Of a stretch of DNA of 34,483 nucleotides, positions 1-9,485 are shown in pieces. This DNA comes from an uncultured Prochlorococcus sp. (GTDB lineage Bacteria > Cyanobacteriota > Cyanobacteriia > PCC-6307 > Cyanobiaceae), in assembly GCA_902624085.1 (NCBI GenBank), contig CACNWD010000013.1, positions 1 to 34,483 of the forward strand, given 5' to 3'. Under the pieces are notes generated by a model. That model had not been told where the DNA came from and searched no databases. It was given only the letters and a program-made list of their open reading frames with translations. Each line of letters opens with the position of its first letter. The stretch's first letter is position 1. The translations under genes and the position numbers were made by a program.

Positions 1-944
1 CTATTAGAGCTTTGGCAGATCTATTACCGGCTATTGAAGTAGTCAAAGGAGATCCATACAATAGTTCTCCAAATGATCCTGATTTGCAGAGTCAAGAAGT
101 TCTTGAAAAAATTGGAGAAGGAAAAAATCTTGAGCTTGATAACAAACAAGTACCAATGGTAGATCTACCTTTAGGAGCGACTGAGGATAGATTATGTGGA
201 ACAATTGATATCGAAAAAGCGTTGAGCGAAGGTATTAAAGCTTTCGAACCTGGGCTTTTAGCTAAGGCAAATAGAGGTCTTTTATATGTTGATGAAGTAA
301 ATTTGTTAGATGATCATTTAGTTGATGTACTTTTAGATTCTGCAGCTTCTGGATGGAACACAGTCGAAAGAGAAGGAGTATCAGTTAGGCATCCAGCTAG
401 ATTTGTACTAATAGGCTCTGGGAATCCAGAGGAAGGTGAACTTAGACCACAGTTATTGGACAGATTTGGGATGAGTGTTGAAGTAAAAACTGTAAGAGAT
501 GCTGATTTAAGAGTTAAAGTAGTTGATCAAAGAACTTCTTTTGATAATGATCCAGAAGGATTTATTAATATAATGAATGAAAGACAATCTGAGCTCCAGG
601 AAAAGGTTGTAGCGGCTCAAAAGAATCTAAGTAAAGTAAAAATTGATGATGATTTAAGATTAAATATTTCTGCTATTTGCGGAGAATTAGATGTTGATGG
701 ATTAAGAGGAGATATTGTCACCAATAGATCCGCCAAAGCAATCGCAGCATTTGAAGGGAGAGATGAAGTATCCGATGACGATGTAGCAAGAGTAATAACT
801 TGCTCATTGAGGCATCGATTAAGAAAAGATCCTCTTGAACAAGTTGACTCTGGAGAAAAGGTAATAAAAGCGTTTTGCAAAGTTTTTGAAATTGATGAAA
901 AAGAAAACTTATCAAAATTTCAACTAGCAATAAATGAGGATTAA
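1..944 (+). CDS. chlI: Magnesium chelatase ATPase subunit I (5' end outside window)
   Basis: AAA+ ATPase subunit of Mg-chelatase. Together with ChlD and ChlH it inserts Mg2+ into protoporphyrin IX, the first committed step of chlorophyll synthesis. The reading frame is open from the first base, so the N-terminus with the Walker A loop lies before the window; a TTG at 12 is internal. Visible AAA+ elements are the Walker B segment [17 protein letters not shown], the sensor-1 region [19 protein letters not shown] with its arginine finger, and the sensor-2 stretch around [19 protein letters not shown]. The C-terminal helical lid is complete. RuvC begins 2 bases after the stop, so the two are probably co-transcribed. 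The family assignment is secure. Confidence 0.96.
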   Translation, partial: IRALADLLPAIEVVKGDPYNSSPNDPDLQSQEVLEKIGEGKNLELDNKQVPMVDLPLGATEDRLCGTIDIEKALSEGIKAFEPGLLAKANRGLLYVDEVNLLDDHLVDVLLDSAASGWNTVEREGVSVRHPARFVLIGSGNPEEGELRPQLLDRFGMSVEVKTVRDADLRVKVVDQRTSFDNDPEGFINIMNERQSELQEKVVAAQKNLSKVKIDDDLRLNISAICGELDVDGLRGDIVTNRSAKAIAAFEGRDEVSDDDVARVITCSLRHRLRKDPLEQVDSGEKVIKAFCKVFEIDEKENLSKFQLAINED

Positions 945-946
945 TA

Positions 947-1417
947 TTGATAATTATTGGAATAGATCCTGGATTAGCAAGAGTAGGATATGGAATAATT
1001 GAAGTCAAGAGAAATGAAAAATCTCTTCTTGATTGTGGAATTATCGAAACACAAAAAGATCAGAAAGAAGAAAATAGACTTCTTGAAATTTTCATTGATC
1101 TCAAAGAATTAATTAATAAATGGAAACCCGATTATGCAGCTGTAGAAAAATACTTTTTTTATAAATCAAGTACAACAATAAGTGTTGTTCAAGCAAGAGG
1201 TGTAATTATGATGACTCTAGGATCTTTTAATATACCTATAACTGAATACGCACCAGCTCAAATAAAACTAGCGATTACTGGATTTGGTAAAGCCACTAAA
1301 AAAGATATATTAGATTCAGTAATGTATAGTTTAAAACTTGATTATCCTCCCAAGCCAGATGACTCCGCAGATGCATTAGCTATTGCATTAACTAAATTTA
1401 ATGAATTAATAAATTAA
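947..1417 (+). CDS. ruvC: Holliday junction endonuclease RuvC
   Basis: Resolves four-way DNA junctions during recombination repair, working with RuvAB. The 156 residues are slightly shorter than the roughly 173 of E. coli. All four expected acidic catalytic residues are present: D7 in [14 protein letters not shown]67 in AAVEKYFF, and D139 and D142 in [10 protein letters not shown]. The chosen start is TTG, supported by a GAGGA ribosome-binding site at 936-940, six bases upstream, and by the fact that the conserved IGIDPG strand starts at residue 4. It lies 2 bases after chlI, so its ribosome-binding site sits inside the end of chlI and translation is likely coupled. Confidence 0.95.
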   Translation: MIIIGIDPGLARVGYGIIEVKRNEKSLLDCGIIETQKDQKEENRLLEIFIDLKELINKWKPDYAAVEKYFFYKSSTTISVVQARGVIMMTLGSFNIPITEYAPAQIKLAITGFGKATKKDILDSVMYSLKLDYPPKPDDSADALAIALTKFNELIN

Positions 1418-1435
1418 AAATTCTTATATATAAAA

Positions 1436-1981
1436 ATGATTAAAAGTTTTGAAAGAGATAAATTTAAAAAAATAATGAGTGAAAGCTCTTTATCTGAGAA
1501 GAAGAGTGTTAAAGAAAATGTAGAAAGATTCTTAACAACTTTAGATAGAAATAAATGGATTAATAAATTTTTTGCAATTTACTGGCCTTTAAAAGATGAA
1601 GTAGATTTAAGGGAATTAAGAAAAAAATATCCGTTAGCTTTACCGAAGTGCAATTTAAGCAAGAGAATTGATTTTTATACTTGGGACGACGCTCCTTTAA
1701 TAAAAGATCAAGAAGGAATTTTTTCTCCAAATAATTCAGATTTATTAAGTTCAAGACAAATATCATATATTTTTGTTCCTTGTTTATCAGTTGACAAAAA
1801 ATTAACCCGTCTTGGCTATGGTGGTGGTTATTACGACAAACTTAGGGCTAATAAAGACTGGAGATTAATACCTTGCATTGGAGTACTTACAAATAAATGT
1901 GTAAGTAAAAGTTTTTTAACTAAAGATAATTGGGACATTCCTTTAAACGGATTCATTACTGATAATGAAATTTTTATATAA
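1436..1981 (+). CDS. 5-formyltetrahydrofolate cyclo-ligase
   Basis: ATP-dependent enzyme (MTHFS, YgfA/FAU1 family) converting 5-formyl-THF to 5,10-methenyl-THF, which returns a storage folate to one-carbon metabolism. At 181 residues it has the usual family length. The diagnostic glycine-rich motif RLGYGGGYYDKL is near residues 126-137. The upstream segments FAIYWPLKDEVDLRELRKK and LALPKC match the substrate and nucleotide-binding strands of the family. It starts 18 bases after ruvC and is followed 25 bases later by sufE on the same strand, consistent with one transcription unit but no shared pathway. Confidence 0.9.
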   Translation: MIKSFERDKFKKIMSESSLSEKKSVKENVERFLTTLDRNKWINKFFAIYWPLKDEVDLRELRKKYPLALPKCNLSKRIDFYTWDDAPLIKDQEGIFSPNNSDLLSSRQISYIFVPCLSVDKKLTRLGYGGGYYDKLRANKDWRLIPCIGVLTNKCVSKSFLTKDNWDIPLNGFITDNEIFI

Positions 1982-2006
1982 TAAGATAATTATTATTTAA
2001 CTAAGG

Positions 2007-2435
2007 ATGGAAAATAAGGAAGTTTATTTTAATTTAAATAATATAGTTAAAAAGCTAAAATCAACAAATGATCCAAAAAAAAAATATGAATATATTTTAT
2101 GGCTTGGAAAAAAATTACAATCTCCTAACAATGAAATATTAATTCCAGAAAATAAAGTAAAAGGATGTGTTTCAGAAGTATATGTTAAAGGCACAATTAA
2201 AGAAGGTAAAATATATTGGCAAGGTTTTTCTGATGCCTTAATTACAAGAGGTTTATTATCTTTTCTAATCAGTGGATTAAATGATTTATCGCCACAGGAG
2301 ATCTTAAATTTAAATAATAATTTTATAGAAGATACGGGTCTAAATAAAAGTCTAACGCCTTCAAGATCTAATGGATTTCTAAATATTTTAATAAAAATGA
2401 AATCTCAAGCTAATGAATTTATAAATACACAATAA
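2007..2435 (+). CDS. sufE: Cysteine desulfuration protein SufE
   Basis: Sulfur acceptor that takes persulfide from the cysteine desulfurase SufS, stimulates it, and passes sulfur to the SUF Fe-S cluster scaffold. The length of 142 residues is typical. The catalytic cysteine is C54 in the family signature VKGCVSEVYV, and the helix YEYILWLGKKL near residues 28-38 is the usual SufE N-terminal helix. No other suf gene is adjacent in this window, so sufE stands apart from any sufBCDS cluster here. It is flanked by the folate enzyme and homoserine dehydrogenase. Confidence 0.93.
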   Translation: MENKEVYFNLNNIVKKLKSTNDPKKKYEYILWLGKKLQSPNNEILIPENKVKGCVSEVYVKGTIKEGKIYWQGFSDALITRGLLSFLISGLNDLSPQEILNLNNNFIEDTGLNKSLTPSRSNGFLNILIKMKSQANEFINTQ

Positions 2436-2466
2436 TATAAAATTAAATTATCTACATTTAAAGAAA

Positions 2467-3783
2467 ATGGATAAATTGAGAATAGGCATTATTGGTTTTG
2501 GAACTGTTGGTAAAGGTGTATATAACATTCTAAAGGGAGAAAAAAACATTCATCCTATTCTAAAACAGATTGAAATTGCAAAAATAGTAGTTAAAAATAT
2601 TTCAAAGAAAAGAGAAGTCAATATAGAGAAAGAATTACTTATAACTGATCCCAATAAATTAATAGATGATCCCTCTATTGATGTAATAGTTGAGGTTATG
2701 GGAGGCACTGATGTTGCTAAGAATATTATTTTAAAATCCTTGAGAAATGGAAAATCAGTAGTTACTGCGAATAAAGCTGTTATGGCTAGATATGGAGAAG
2801 AAATTTATAAAGTCGCTTTAGAAAATAGTGTCTATATATTATTTGAAGCTGCAGTTTGTGGAGGAATACCTATTATCGAGCCTCTTAAAAGATCTTTAAA
2901 AAGTAATCAAATTATTAAGATGGCAGGGATAATAAATGGAACTACAAATTTCATCTTGTCAAAAATGTCAACTGAAAAAGCGGCTTTTAAAGAAAGTTTA
3001 GAACTGGCGCAAAAACTTGGATATGCCGAACTAGATCCAAGTGCAGATGTTGAAGGACAAGATGCCGCAGATAAAATCTCAATTTTATCAGAATTAGCTT
3101 TTGGAGGGAAAATAGATCGAAGCAAAATCAATACAGAGGGTATAAATAAAATTGACTTAAAAGATATTGAATATGCCGATAAATTAGGTTTTGAAATTAA
3201 ATTATTAGCAGTTTCGGAACGAAATAAAGATAACAATATTAACGATTCTCTTCCTCTGAATATTTGGGTTGGTCCAACACTAATTCCTAAAAGTCATCCC
3301 TTATCTACTATCGAAGGAGTCAATAATGCAATACTTGTAGACGGTGATCCTATTGGAGAAATAATGCTTTATGGGCCTGGAGCCGGAAGTGGGCCTACAG
3401 CATCTTCAGTCGTATCAGACATCCTCAATCTCAAAGCCCTTTCAATGAAAAAAAATATGTCAAAAGAAAACTTTATTGATCCCTTATTATCTTTTGATTT
3501 CTGGAGAAAATGCCATGTAATAAATTCTGAAGAAATAAGAAAGAAAAATTATCTTAGAATTATATGTAAAGACACACCTGGTGTTATAGGCAAAATAGGG
3601 AATATTTTTGGTAATAATGATGTTTCGATAGAGTCTATTATTCAGTTGGATGCGAGAGAAAATGAAGCAGAAATAGTTGTGATAACACATCATGTCCCAA
3701 ATGGTAATATTGATATTTCTAAAAACCAATTAAATGCACTTCCAGAAGTTAAATTTATTGCTGCTCAATTAAATTGTATTTAA
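2467..3783 (+). CDS. hom: Homoserine dehydrogenase
   Basis: NAD(P)H-dependent reduction of aspartate semialdehyde to homoserine, the branch point toward threonine, methionine and isoleucine. The 438 residues fall into three parts: an N-terminal Rossmann domain with GIIGFGTVGKGVYNIL and the cofactor/substrate segment VTANKAVMARYGEE, a catalytic domain with GIINGTTNFILSKM and the signature ELDPSADVEGQDAADK, and a C-terminal ACT domain from about residue 360 (YLRIICKDTPGVIGKIGNIF). The ACT domain suggests feedback control by threonine, as in other monofunctional enzymes. There is no fused aspartate kinase. Confidence 0.96.
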   Translation: MDKLRIGIIGFGTVGKGVYNILKGEKNIHPILKQIEIAKIVVKNISKKREVNIEKELLITDPNKLIDDPSIDVIVEVMGGTDVAKNIILKSLRNGKSVVTANKAVMARYGEEIYKVALENSVYILFEAAVCGGIPIIEPLKRSLKSNQIIKMAGIINGTTNFILSKMSTEKAAFKESLELAQKLGYAELDPSADVEGQDAADKISILSELAFGGKIDRSKINTEGINKIDLKDIEYADKLGFEIKLLAVSERNKDNNINDSLPLNIWVGPTLIPKSHPLSTIEGVNNAILVDGDPIGEIMLYGPGAGSGPTASSVVSDILNLKALSMKKNMSKENFIDPLLSFDFWRKCHVINSEEIRKKNYLRIICKDTPGVIGKIGNIFGNNDVSIESIIQLDARENEAEIVVITHHVPNGNIDISKNQLNALPEVKFIAAQLNCI

Positions 3784-3842
3784 ATTAATTTGCAAAAAGT
3801 AAAATAACTTGTTTAATCAAAGAAGAAATAACTTTTAGATAG

Positions 3843-4061
3843 ATGAATATTACAAAAAATAAATCTAAAAAAAATATTGATATTGGAAAATGTATAAAAA
3901 TAATTAATTCCGAAAAAAATTATCAAGTAATTGGATTTAACCCTAATATGAACATTTGCTGGGTAAGAGAGTGGCCTATTAATTTTTGCGAATATCAAAC
4001 TTTTCAGTTATCACTAAATAAAATCATATTTTCATCCTCATGTGAAGTAGAAAGTAAATAA
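3843..4061 (+). CDS. Small protein of unknown function (72 aa)
   Basis: I do not recognise a family. The product is a 72-residue soluble protein with a lysine-rich N-terminus and a more structured middle around GKCIKIINSEKNYQVIGF and CWVREWPINFCEYQTFQL, whose alternation of hydrophobic and aromatic residues suggests a small beta-rich fold. It has four cysteines, no signal peptide and no membrane segment. It ends 10 bases before the ABC substrate-binding protein, so the two may be co-transcribed. The Trp and Cys content and position support a real gene over a chance frame. A reverse-strand frame also covers it (3813-3998) but looks like a shadow. Confidence 0.6.
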   Translation: MNITKNKSKKNIDIGKCIKIINSEKNYQVIGFNPNMNICWVREWPINFCEYQTFQLSLNKIIFSSSCEVESK

Positions 4062-4071
4062 TTAGTTAATA

Positions 4072-5661
4072 ATGCATAAATTAAAATATTATGGAAGAAT
4101 TGTATCTATAACTTGTGCTGTAATAGCCATCTTTTCTCAATATTCATGTACAAAGAAAGTTAATCCTTCTCAAAATATAATAATTGCAAGTTCGGGAAAA
4201 ATTGAATCTATAGATCCAGCGAGAGCTAGTACTCTCAAATCCTACCAATTATTAAATGCCTTAGGTGATACACTTTATGAACTAAATAATGAAGGAGAAT
4301 TAATACCAAAACTAGCAAAATATAAGCCAATTATTTCTAATGATAAGTTAAAAATTTTGATTAAATTGAAAAAAAATATTCTTTTTCATGATGGCACCCC
4401 ATTTGATTCATATGCAATGAAATTCACGATAGAACGATTTCAAAATATCGGTACGTTAAATTATATTTTAAATAAAAAAATAAAATCGATAGAAACCCCA
4501 ACAAAGGATTTATTAATAATTAATCTAAATAAGCCATCAAGTTCAATAAAGGGTTTATTAACCTCTATCAATTTGACACCTATTTCTCCAAAGTTTTATC
4601 AAGATCATTTTGACAAATTTTTAAATAACAATTTTATTGGCACTGGAAAATACGAATTGAAAAGATTCTCTAATGAAATACAAACTTTATACCCTAATAA
4701 AAGTTATTGGGGTAATAAAACTAAAAACAAGGGCATAAATTTTATTGGATATAATAGTTCCTCAGCTTTATATGGTGCTTTTATAAGTAAACAAGTTGAT
4801 GTGCTTTTATCAAATTCAATTGAAGATACTTTGCGTTACGGACTAAATTTATTAAATCAAAAAGAAGATATAAAAGAAGGCAAAAGTGAACCAATAGAAA
4901 TAAGCTTTATAAGTTTACGGACAAATAAAAAACCTTTAAATAATAATGATATAAGATTAGCAATAGCAAAAAGCTTAAATAGAGAATTAATAAGAGATAA
5001 AGTAAGTTTCAGTTTAAGAAATTCAGCATCATCATTAATTCCACTAATACTTAAGAAAGATAATTCTGTTTCTTGGCCTGATTTTGATCCAAAGGGAGCT
5101 AAAAGAATTTTTAGAGATCAAGGTTATTGCGATGGTAATATTCTTAATTTACCACTTACCTTTAGATCTAATGTCCCTACAGATAAATTGATAGCTTTTT
5201 ATTGGCAACAAAGTATAAAAGCAGAAATGAAAGATTGTTTTTCAATAAGCATTAATGGCGTAGAATCTACCACAATTTATAAAAATTTAAGTAAAGGGAT
5301 ATATCCTTTAGTGATTCTTGATTGGACAGGTGCATATTCAGATCCAGAAGCTTACCTCTCCCCTTTGCTAAGTTGTGAAAAATTTATTGAAAATCATTGT
5401 TTAAAAGGTGAGTCTGTGTTCAGTGGCAGTTTTTGGGCCTCAGAAAAAGTGGAGAAGTTATTTAAAGAAAGTGAAAGTCTTGAGGGAGTTGCGAGATTAA
5501 ATAAACTTCTTGAAATAGAAAAATTGGCATCTAAATCATTACCTTATATACCTATTTGGACTTCTTCTCAGAAAGCTTGGGCTCAAAATAATATATCAAA
5601 ACCAATTTTTAATGGAGCAGGAATTATCAAGATGAGTGAACTTCTTAAAAATGAAAAGTAA
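4072..5661 (+). CDS. ABC transporter substrate-binding protein, peptide/nickel type
   Basis: Family 5 extracellular solute-binding protein (DppA/OppA type) that would capture an oligopeptide-like ligand in the periplasm and deliver it to a membrane permease. At 529 residues it has family length. A hydrophobic signal segment at about residues 9-22 is followed by C26 in FSQYSC, a poor lipobox (Q at -3) but plausible for a lipoprotein. The family opening is visible in SIDPARA, in the segment ILFHDGTPFDSYAMKFTIER, and in the C-terminal LPYIPIW. The permease gene overlaps its last bases. The actual substrate cannot be told from sequence. Confidence 0.88.
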   Translation: MHKLKYYGRIVSITCAVIAIFSQYSCTKKVNPSQNIIIASSGKIESIDPARASTLKSYQLLNALGDTLYELNNEGELIPKLAKYKPIISNDKLKILIKLKKNILFHDGTPFDSYAMKFTIERFQNIGTLNYILNKKIKSIETPTKDLLIINLNKPSSSIKGLLTSINLTPISPKFYQDHFDKFLNNNFIGTGKYELKRFSNEIQTLYPNKSYWGNKTKNKGINFIGYNSSSALYGAFISKQVDVLLSNSIEDTLRYGLNLLNQKEDIKEGKSEPIEISFISLRTNKKPLNNNDIRLAIAKSLNRELIRDKVSFSLRNSASSLIPLILKKDNSVSWPDFDPKGAKRIFRDQGYCDGNILNLPLTFRSNVPTDKLIAFYWQQSIKAEMKDCFSISINGVESTTIYKNLSKGIYPLVILDWTGAYSDPEAYLSPLLSCEKFIENHCLKGESVFSGSFWASEKVEKLFKESESLEGVARLNKLLEIEKLASKSLPYIPIWTSSQKAWAQNNISKPIFNGAGIIKMSELLKNEK

Positions 5662-6673
5662 TATAAAAAACGTATTCAATTACACAATCATAAAGATATC
5701 ATTAATGCCTATAAATTTATGGATTATATCTTCTTTAATATTTATACTTTTGAGAATTGCACCTGGAGATCCTATTGATGCAATTTTAGGATCTGGAGCA
5801 GACCAAGAAGCAAGAGAATTGATGAGAATTAAACTTGGATTAAATCAATCGATAAAAATTCAATATATAAACTTTATTAAAAATCTAATAAATTTAAATT
5901 TAGGTGATTCTCTCAGTAACCAAGAACCTGTGATACAAATAATTCGAAATGCACTTCCTGCAACAATTGAACTTGGTTTATTTTCAATTTTAATAGCTAT
6001 TTTTATTGGTTTTCCTTTAGGTTTTGTGGGATTAAGAAATAAAAATAAAAAATATGATTATATTTCAAGGATAATTGGTATAAGTTCTTATGCAATCCCA
6101 CCTTTTTGGGGAGCCATGATGATGCAATTAATATTTTCTGTTATTTTGAGAGTACTGCCTATTGGAGGACGATTTCCAATAGCTGAAAATCCTCATAGTA
6201 TTACAGGATTTTTAATTTTGGATAGTATTTTAAAAAATGATTTTAATGCATTTCAAGGAGCTTTATATCATTTAGCTCTACCCTCAATTACACTAGGTTT
6301 CCTTTTAAGTGGTATTTTTAGTAGATCTTTAAGATTAAATCTTGAGAAAGCTTATAAAAGCGATTACGTAGATGCAGCTACTTGCAGAGGAATTAATGAG
6401 AAAAATATTCTATATAATTATGCTTTTCCAAATGCATTAATACCTATTTTCACCATAACTGGCTTTGCAATAGCTTCTTTAGCAGGTGGCGCATTACTTA
6501 TTGAAGTCACATTCTCATGGCCAGGATTAGCCTTAAAGTTGCAAGAAGCAATCTTACAAAGAGACTATAACCTTGTTCAAGGGATTGTAATTGTTACTTC
6601 AATAATAATTATTTCAATTAATTTATTAATAGATATTATGATTGCATTTTTCGATCCTCGAATAAAATATTAA
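5651..6673 (+). CDS. ABC transporter permease, DppB/OppB type
   Basis: Inner-membrane permease, partner of the preceding binding protein. It has about six hydrophobic segments. The family N-terminal motif is visible as LRIAPGDPIDAILG, followed by the lactone-like stretch LGLNQSIKIQY. The cytoplasmic coupling loop (EAA-like) is SDYVDAATCRGINEKNILYNYAFPNALIP. I chose the ATG at 5651; a GTG at 5636 is in frame but deeper inside the binding-protein gene. The 11-base overlap with that gene implies coupled translation. A complete importer of this class also needs a DppC-type permease and ATPase subunits, which are absent here. It meets the hydrolase gene tail to tail with 3-4 bases of overlap. Confidence 0.9.
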   Translation: MKSNIKNVFNYTIIKISLMPINLWIISSLIFILLRIAPGDPIDAILGSGADQEARELMRIKLGLNQSIKIQYINFIKNLINLNLGDSLSNQEPVIQIIRNALPATIELGLFSILIAIFIGFPLGFVGLRNKNKKYDYISRIIGISSYAIPPFWGAMMMQLIFSVILRVLPIGGRFPIAENPHSITGFLILDSILKNDFNAFQGALYHLALPSITLGFLLSGIFSRSLRLNLEKAYKSDYVDAATCRGINEKNILYNYAFPNALIPIFTITGFAIASLAGGALLIEVTFSWPGLALKLQEAILQRDYNLVQGIVIVTSIIIISINLLIDIMIAFFDPRIKY

Positions 6674-8235
6674 TTGCTGAATATTATCTTCAATTCTTTT
6701 TCTCCAAGAATGTGGAAATTAAGATTATCGATTTTCTGCTTTTGAATAGGTTTTAGTCCTTTATTTTTTTGAAGCTCATTTAGGAATTGGATAATTATTT
6801 TTAATGTGAAATTCTGAAATTTGTAAGGATTTATACCAATCAAATTTTCTTGAATTTTAAAAACATCACTACTTTGTATTTGACTTAAATTTTTATTTTC
6901 TACCCTTATGGGAGAGAAATGGCTTGCACCTTCAACTATCAGAAATCTATTTAATTGATTTGATTCATTTGCTAAAAATAAATTAAATTGTTCACTTACT
7001 AAAGGTGTAATCAAGTCAAAAGTTCCTCCAATAAATAATATTGGTACATCTATACCAGAATTCATTTTATTTGACCAAATTAAACTTCCGAAGCTATTAA
7101 AGCCAACTATTGCTTTTAATTCTTTAGATTTTTCAAATTCTGGAATAGGTATCTCTGATAATTGGCATTGAAGCAGCTTTGATAAATTAGTTAAAGCAAA
7201 ATCATCTAAAGCATTTTCACATCTTGATAGTAATTCATTATTAGGTGGATTCCCCTCGTACAACATCGAAATTAAAACCCCGAGAGAATGCCCCATTAAA
7301 ATATATGAACTGCTATCTTTAAAACCAAGCTGACCTTGTTTATAAGCATTGATTACAAAATCTAAGTCTTTTATCCGGTACAAATAAATATCAGCGCTCC
7401 CAGGGAGTGCTTCATCACCTTTTATCGATGAATTTAATGCAACTGAGTCACTACCTTTATGCTCAATAAATATTACTGGCCAACCTTTTTTACTTAAACC
7501 TGATCCTATCCAACTAAAGTTATCTATATCGCCACCTAATCCAGGCATAAAAATTATTAAATCTTTTTTTTGATTTATTACTGGTATCCATAGTTTTAGA
7601 GATAATATTTCTTCTCTGTGAGGTACTTTTAAGCTTATTCGATAAGATTTTGTATCTAAGTCGGTATTATGATTAAATATTAAACTTATATTTTCCTCAC
7701 TCTTATCTAAAAATTTTAATTTTTTAGTATAGTTTTGCTGCTCTTCCAAAGCTTTTTTCCAAGAGGATATAATTCTTATTAAATTGTCTATATCAAGTTG
7801 AATTTCCTTTGCCGGTATAGTTTTTAAAATATCAATAGTAGATATCTCTTTTTTTTGTTCTAATAATTTTTCAATCGTATTATATACTTGAATTCCATTA
7901 ATATTATTTGGCACTATAAATGTATTACTTAATTCAGAAAGCACTTTTTTTCCAATCCAACTTCTTAATAATTGTTTTGAAAAACCATCTTGCTTAAATA
8001 TTGGAAATTTTAAATATTTTGATAATTCAAATATTTTTTCTAAACCATTATTCCTAAACCAATCTATTATTTCAGTAGAATCTTGACTAAGTTGATCTAA
8101 TCCTGATAATTCATCTATTGAAATTGGAATAGACATTTCTTCAAATTTTATATTTATCTTTTCAGCAGCTTTTGAAGTAAAATTTGCTGAAAATAAATTT
8201 AAAAAACTTAAACAAAGTATAAAAATGAATTTCAA
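6670..8235 (-). CDS. Exported alpha/beta hydrolase with DUF1400-type N-terminus
   Basis: The 521 residues begin with a signal peptide (FIFILCLSFLNLFSANFTSKAAE), then a DUF1400-like region of about 120 residues beginning near KINIKFEEMSIPISIDEL, as found in cyanobacterial exported hydrolases. An alpha/beta-hydrolase domain follows, with nucleophile S317 in LMGHSLGV, a probable acid in GGTFDLITP and the histidine in EGASHFSP. The oxyanion region is IIFMPGLGGD. The start is TTG at 8235; no ATG occurs before residue 34, and starting there would lose the signal peptide. It is probably an esterase or lipase-like enzyme, but the substrate is unknown. It is divergent from the transporter, with starts only a few bases apart. 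Confidence 0.85.
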   Translation of the reverse strand: MKFIFILCLSFLNLFSANFTSKAAEKINIKFEEMSIPISIDELSGLDQLSQDSTEIIDWFRNNGLEKIFELSKYLKFPIFKQDGFSKQLLRSWIGKKVLSELSNTFIVPNNINGIQVYNTIEKLLEQKKEISTIDILKTIPAKEIQLDIDNLIRIISSWKKALEEQQNYTKKLKFLDKSEENISLIFNHNTDLDTKSYRISLKVPHREEILSLKLWIPVINQKKDLIIFMPGLGGDIDNFSWIGSGLSKKGWPVIFIEHKGSDSVALNSSIKGDEALPGSADIYLYRIKDLDFVINAYKQGQLGFKDSSSYILMGHSLGVLISMLYEGNPPNNELLSRCENALDDFALTNLSKLLQCQLSEIPIPEFEKSKELKAIVGFNSFGSLIWSNKMNSGIDVPILFIGGTFDLITPLVSEQFNLFLANESNQLNRFLIVEGASHFSPIRVENKNLSQIQSSDVFKIQENLIGINPYKFQNFTLKIIIQFLNELQKNKGLKPIQKQKIDNLNFHILGEKELKIIFSN

Positions 8236-8237
8236 TT

Positions 8238-9485
8238 GTGGTTAATCCTTATAGTTTAAAAACTGCACAAATTTGGTGGATGCAGTTCCCTAGCCAATTA
8301 AAGTTAATTACTAAAATAAGATTTTTTGCCGCATTTGGTGCTGGAGGAGTAATTTATTTAACCTCACTTATTTTTAATAAGATAGGTCTTTCGGCGACTG
8401 AAATTGGACTTGGTTTTACTTTATCAGCAATTATTGGGACAATCACAAGGTTTATTACAGGAAATTATCTAAATAAAAATAGAGATATTGAGAAGCCATT
8501 AAAAATTTCATCATTATTAGGTATAGTTGCAAGTCTATGTTTAATAATATCGCGAGATTCTTCGTCATATATATTTGGACAATCACTAATAGGTGCAGCA
8601 GCTGGTATTTATTGGCCTACTGCAGAATTTGCAGTTCCATATTTATGTTTTCCAATAGAAACAAAAAAAGCCTATGCATTGGTAAGAAGTTCAGAAGCAT
8701 TAGGAACTTTTCTTGGAGTTTTTATTGGGAGTTTACTTAATTACTTATTTTATTTTAAAACAAATTTTATTAATGATATTTTATGTCTAACCATAATAAT
8801 TTTTTTAATTTCAAGCAAGAAAGAAATAATCAAAAAACACATCAAAGATTTTGATATCAAGAACAGTATAGAAATATCTATTAGTAAAAACAATTGGCAT
8901 AAAAATACAATTATTATATTTACTTCAATTATCCTATTAACAACCTGTTTAGCATTAAATCAAGTAATACTTCCATTGGATTTTGTTAAAAGAGGTATAT
9001 TTAAAGATTCACTTAGTGAAACGATTACTAGTTATATAATTTCAGCACAATTAATTTTATTGTTTATCATGCAATGGCCAATTGGGAATTGGCTTTCTAA
9101 AAAAGAAAGATTTTTTGGAATTAAGTTTAGCTTATTTAATTTTGGTATTAGTGCCTTTCTCTTATATATATCAAATTATTTTCAGACAATTGGTATATAT
9201 ATAATGCTAATCGCGATTATTTTCTCAAGCATTGGAGCTTCATCTTTTCTTCCAACTTCTTCAGATATAGTTTTTAAAATTGCTCCAATTAATAAAAAAG
9301 GATTAGCAACTGCTCTCCTTTCTCAATGTTTTGCCTTAGGTTATTTAATTGGTCCATTCTTTTCAGGAAGAATACTAGATTATTATGGAGATACTACAAG
9401 ATTATGGATTTTAATTTCTACAATGTGCTTCATTTTAACGATCGCACTATTAAATAAAAAATATAAGGTAAATAATTTATCCTAA
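8238..9485 (+). CDS. MFS-type transporter
   Basis: Polytopic membrane protein of 415 residues with roughly twelve hydrophobic segments in two halves. The intracellular loops are short and basic, and motifs such as GLSATEIGLGFTLSAIIGTITR resemble the MFS loop 2-3 region. No substrate can be inferred. Two starts are possible: GTG at 8238, two bases from the divergent hydrolase start, or ATG at 8280 (MQFPSQLKL), which would leave a 44-base spacer and may be the true one. Neither has a clear, well-spaced ribosome-binding site. The 3' end overlaps the DUF2834 gene by nine bases on the opposite strand. Confidence 0.82.
   Translation: MVNPYSLKTAQIWWMQFPSQLKLITKIRFFAAFGAGGVIYLTSLIFNKIGLSATEIGLGFTLSAIIGTITRFITGNYLNKNRDIEKPLKISSLLGIVASLCLIISRDSSSYIFGQSLIGAAAGIYWPTAEFAVPYLCFPIETKKAYALVRSSEALGTFLGVFIGSLLNYLFYFKTNFINDILCLTIIIFLISSKKEIIKKHIKDFDIKNSIEISISKNNWHKNTIIIFTSIILLTTCLALNQVILPLDFVKRGIFKDSLSETITSYIISAQLILLFIMQWPIGNWLSKKERFFGIKFSLFNFGISAFLLYISNYFQTIGIYIMLIAIIFSSIGASSFLPTSSDIVFKIAPINKKGLATALLSQCFALGYLIGPFFSGRILDYYGDTTRLWILISTMCFILTIALLNKKYKVNNLS

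Noticed and set aside
617-1008. Minus-strand reading frames of 87 and 96 codons over chlI and ruvC
   Set aside because: They lie fully opposite well-supported conserved genes, have no recognisable domain, and have the composition of complementary-strand shadows.
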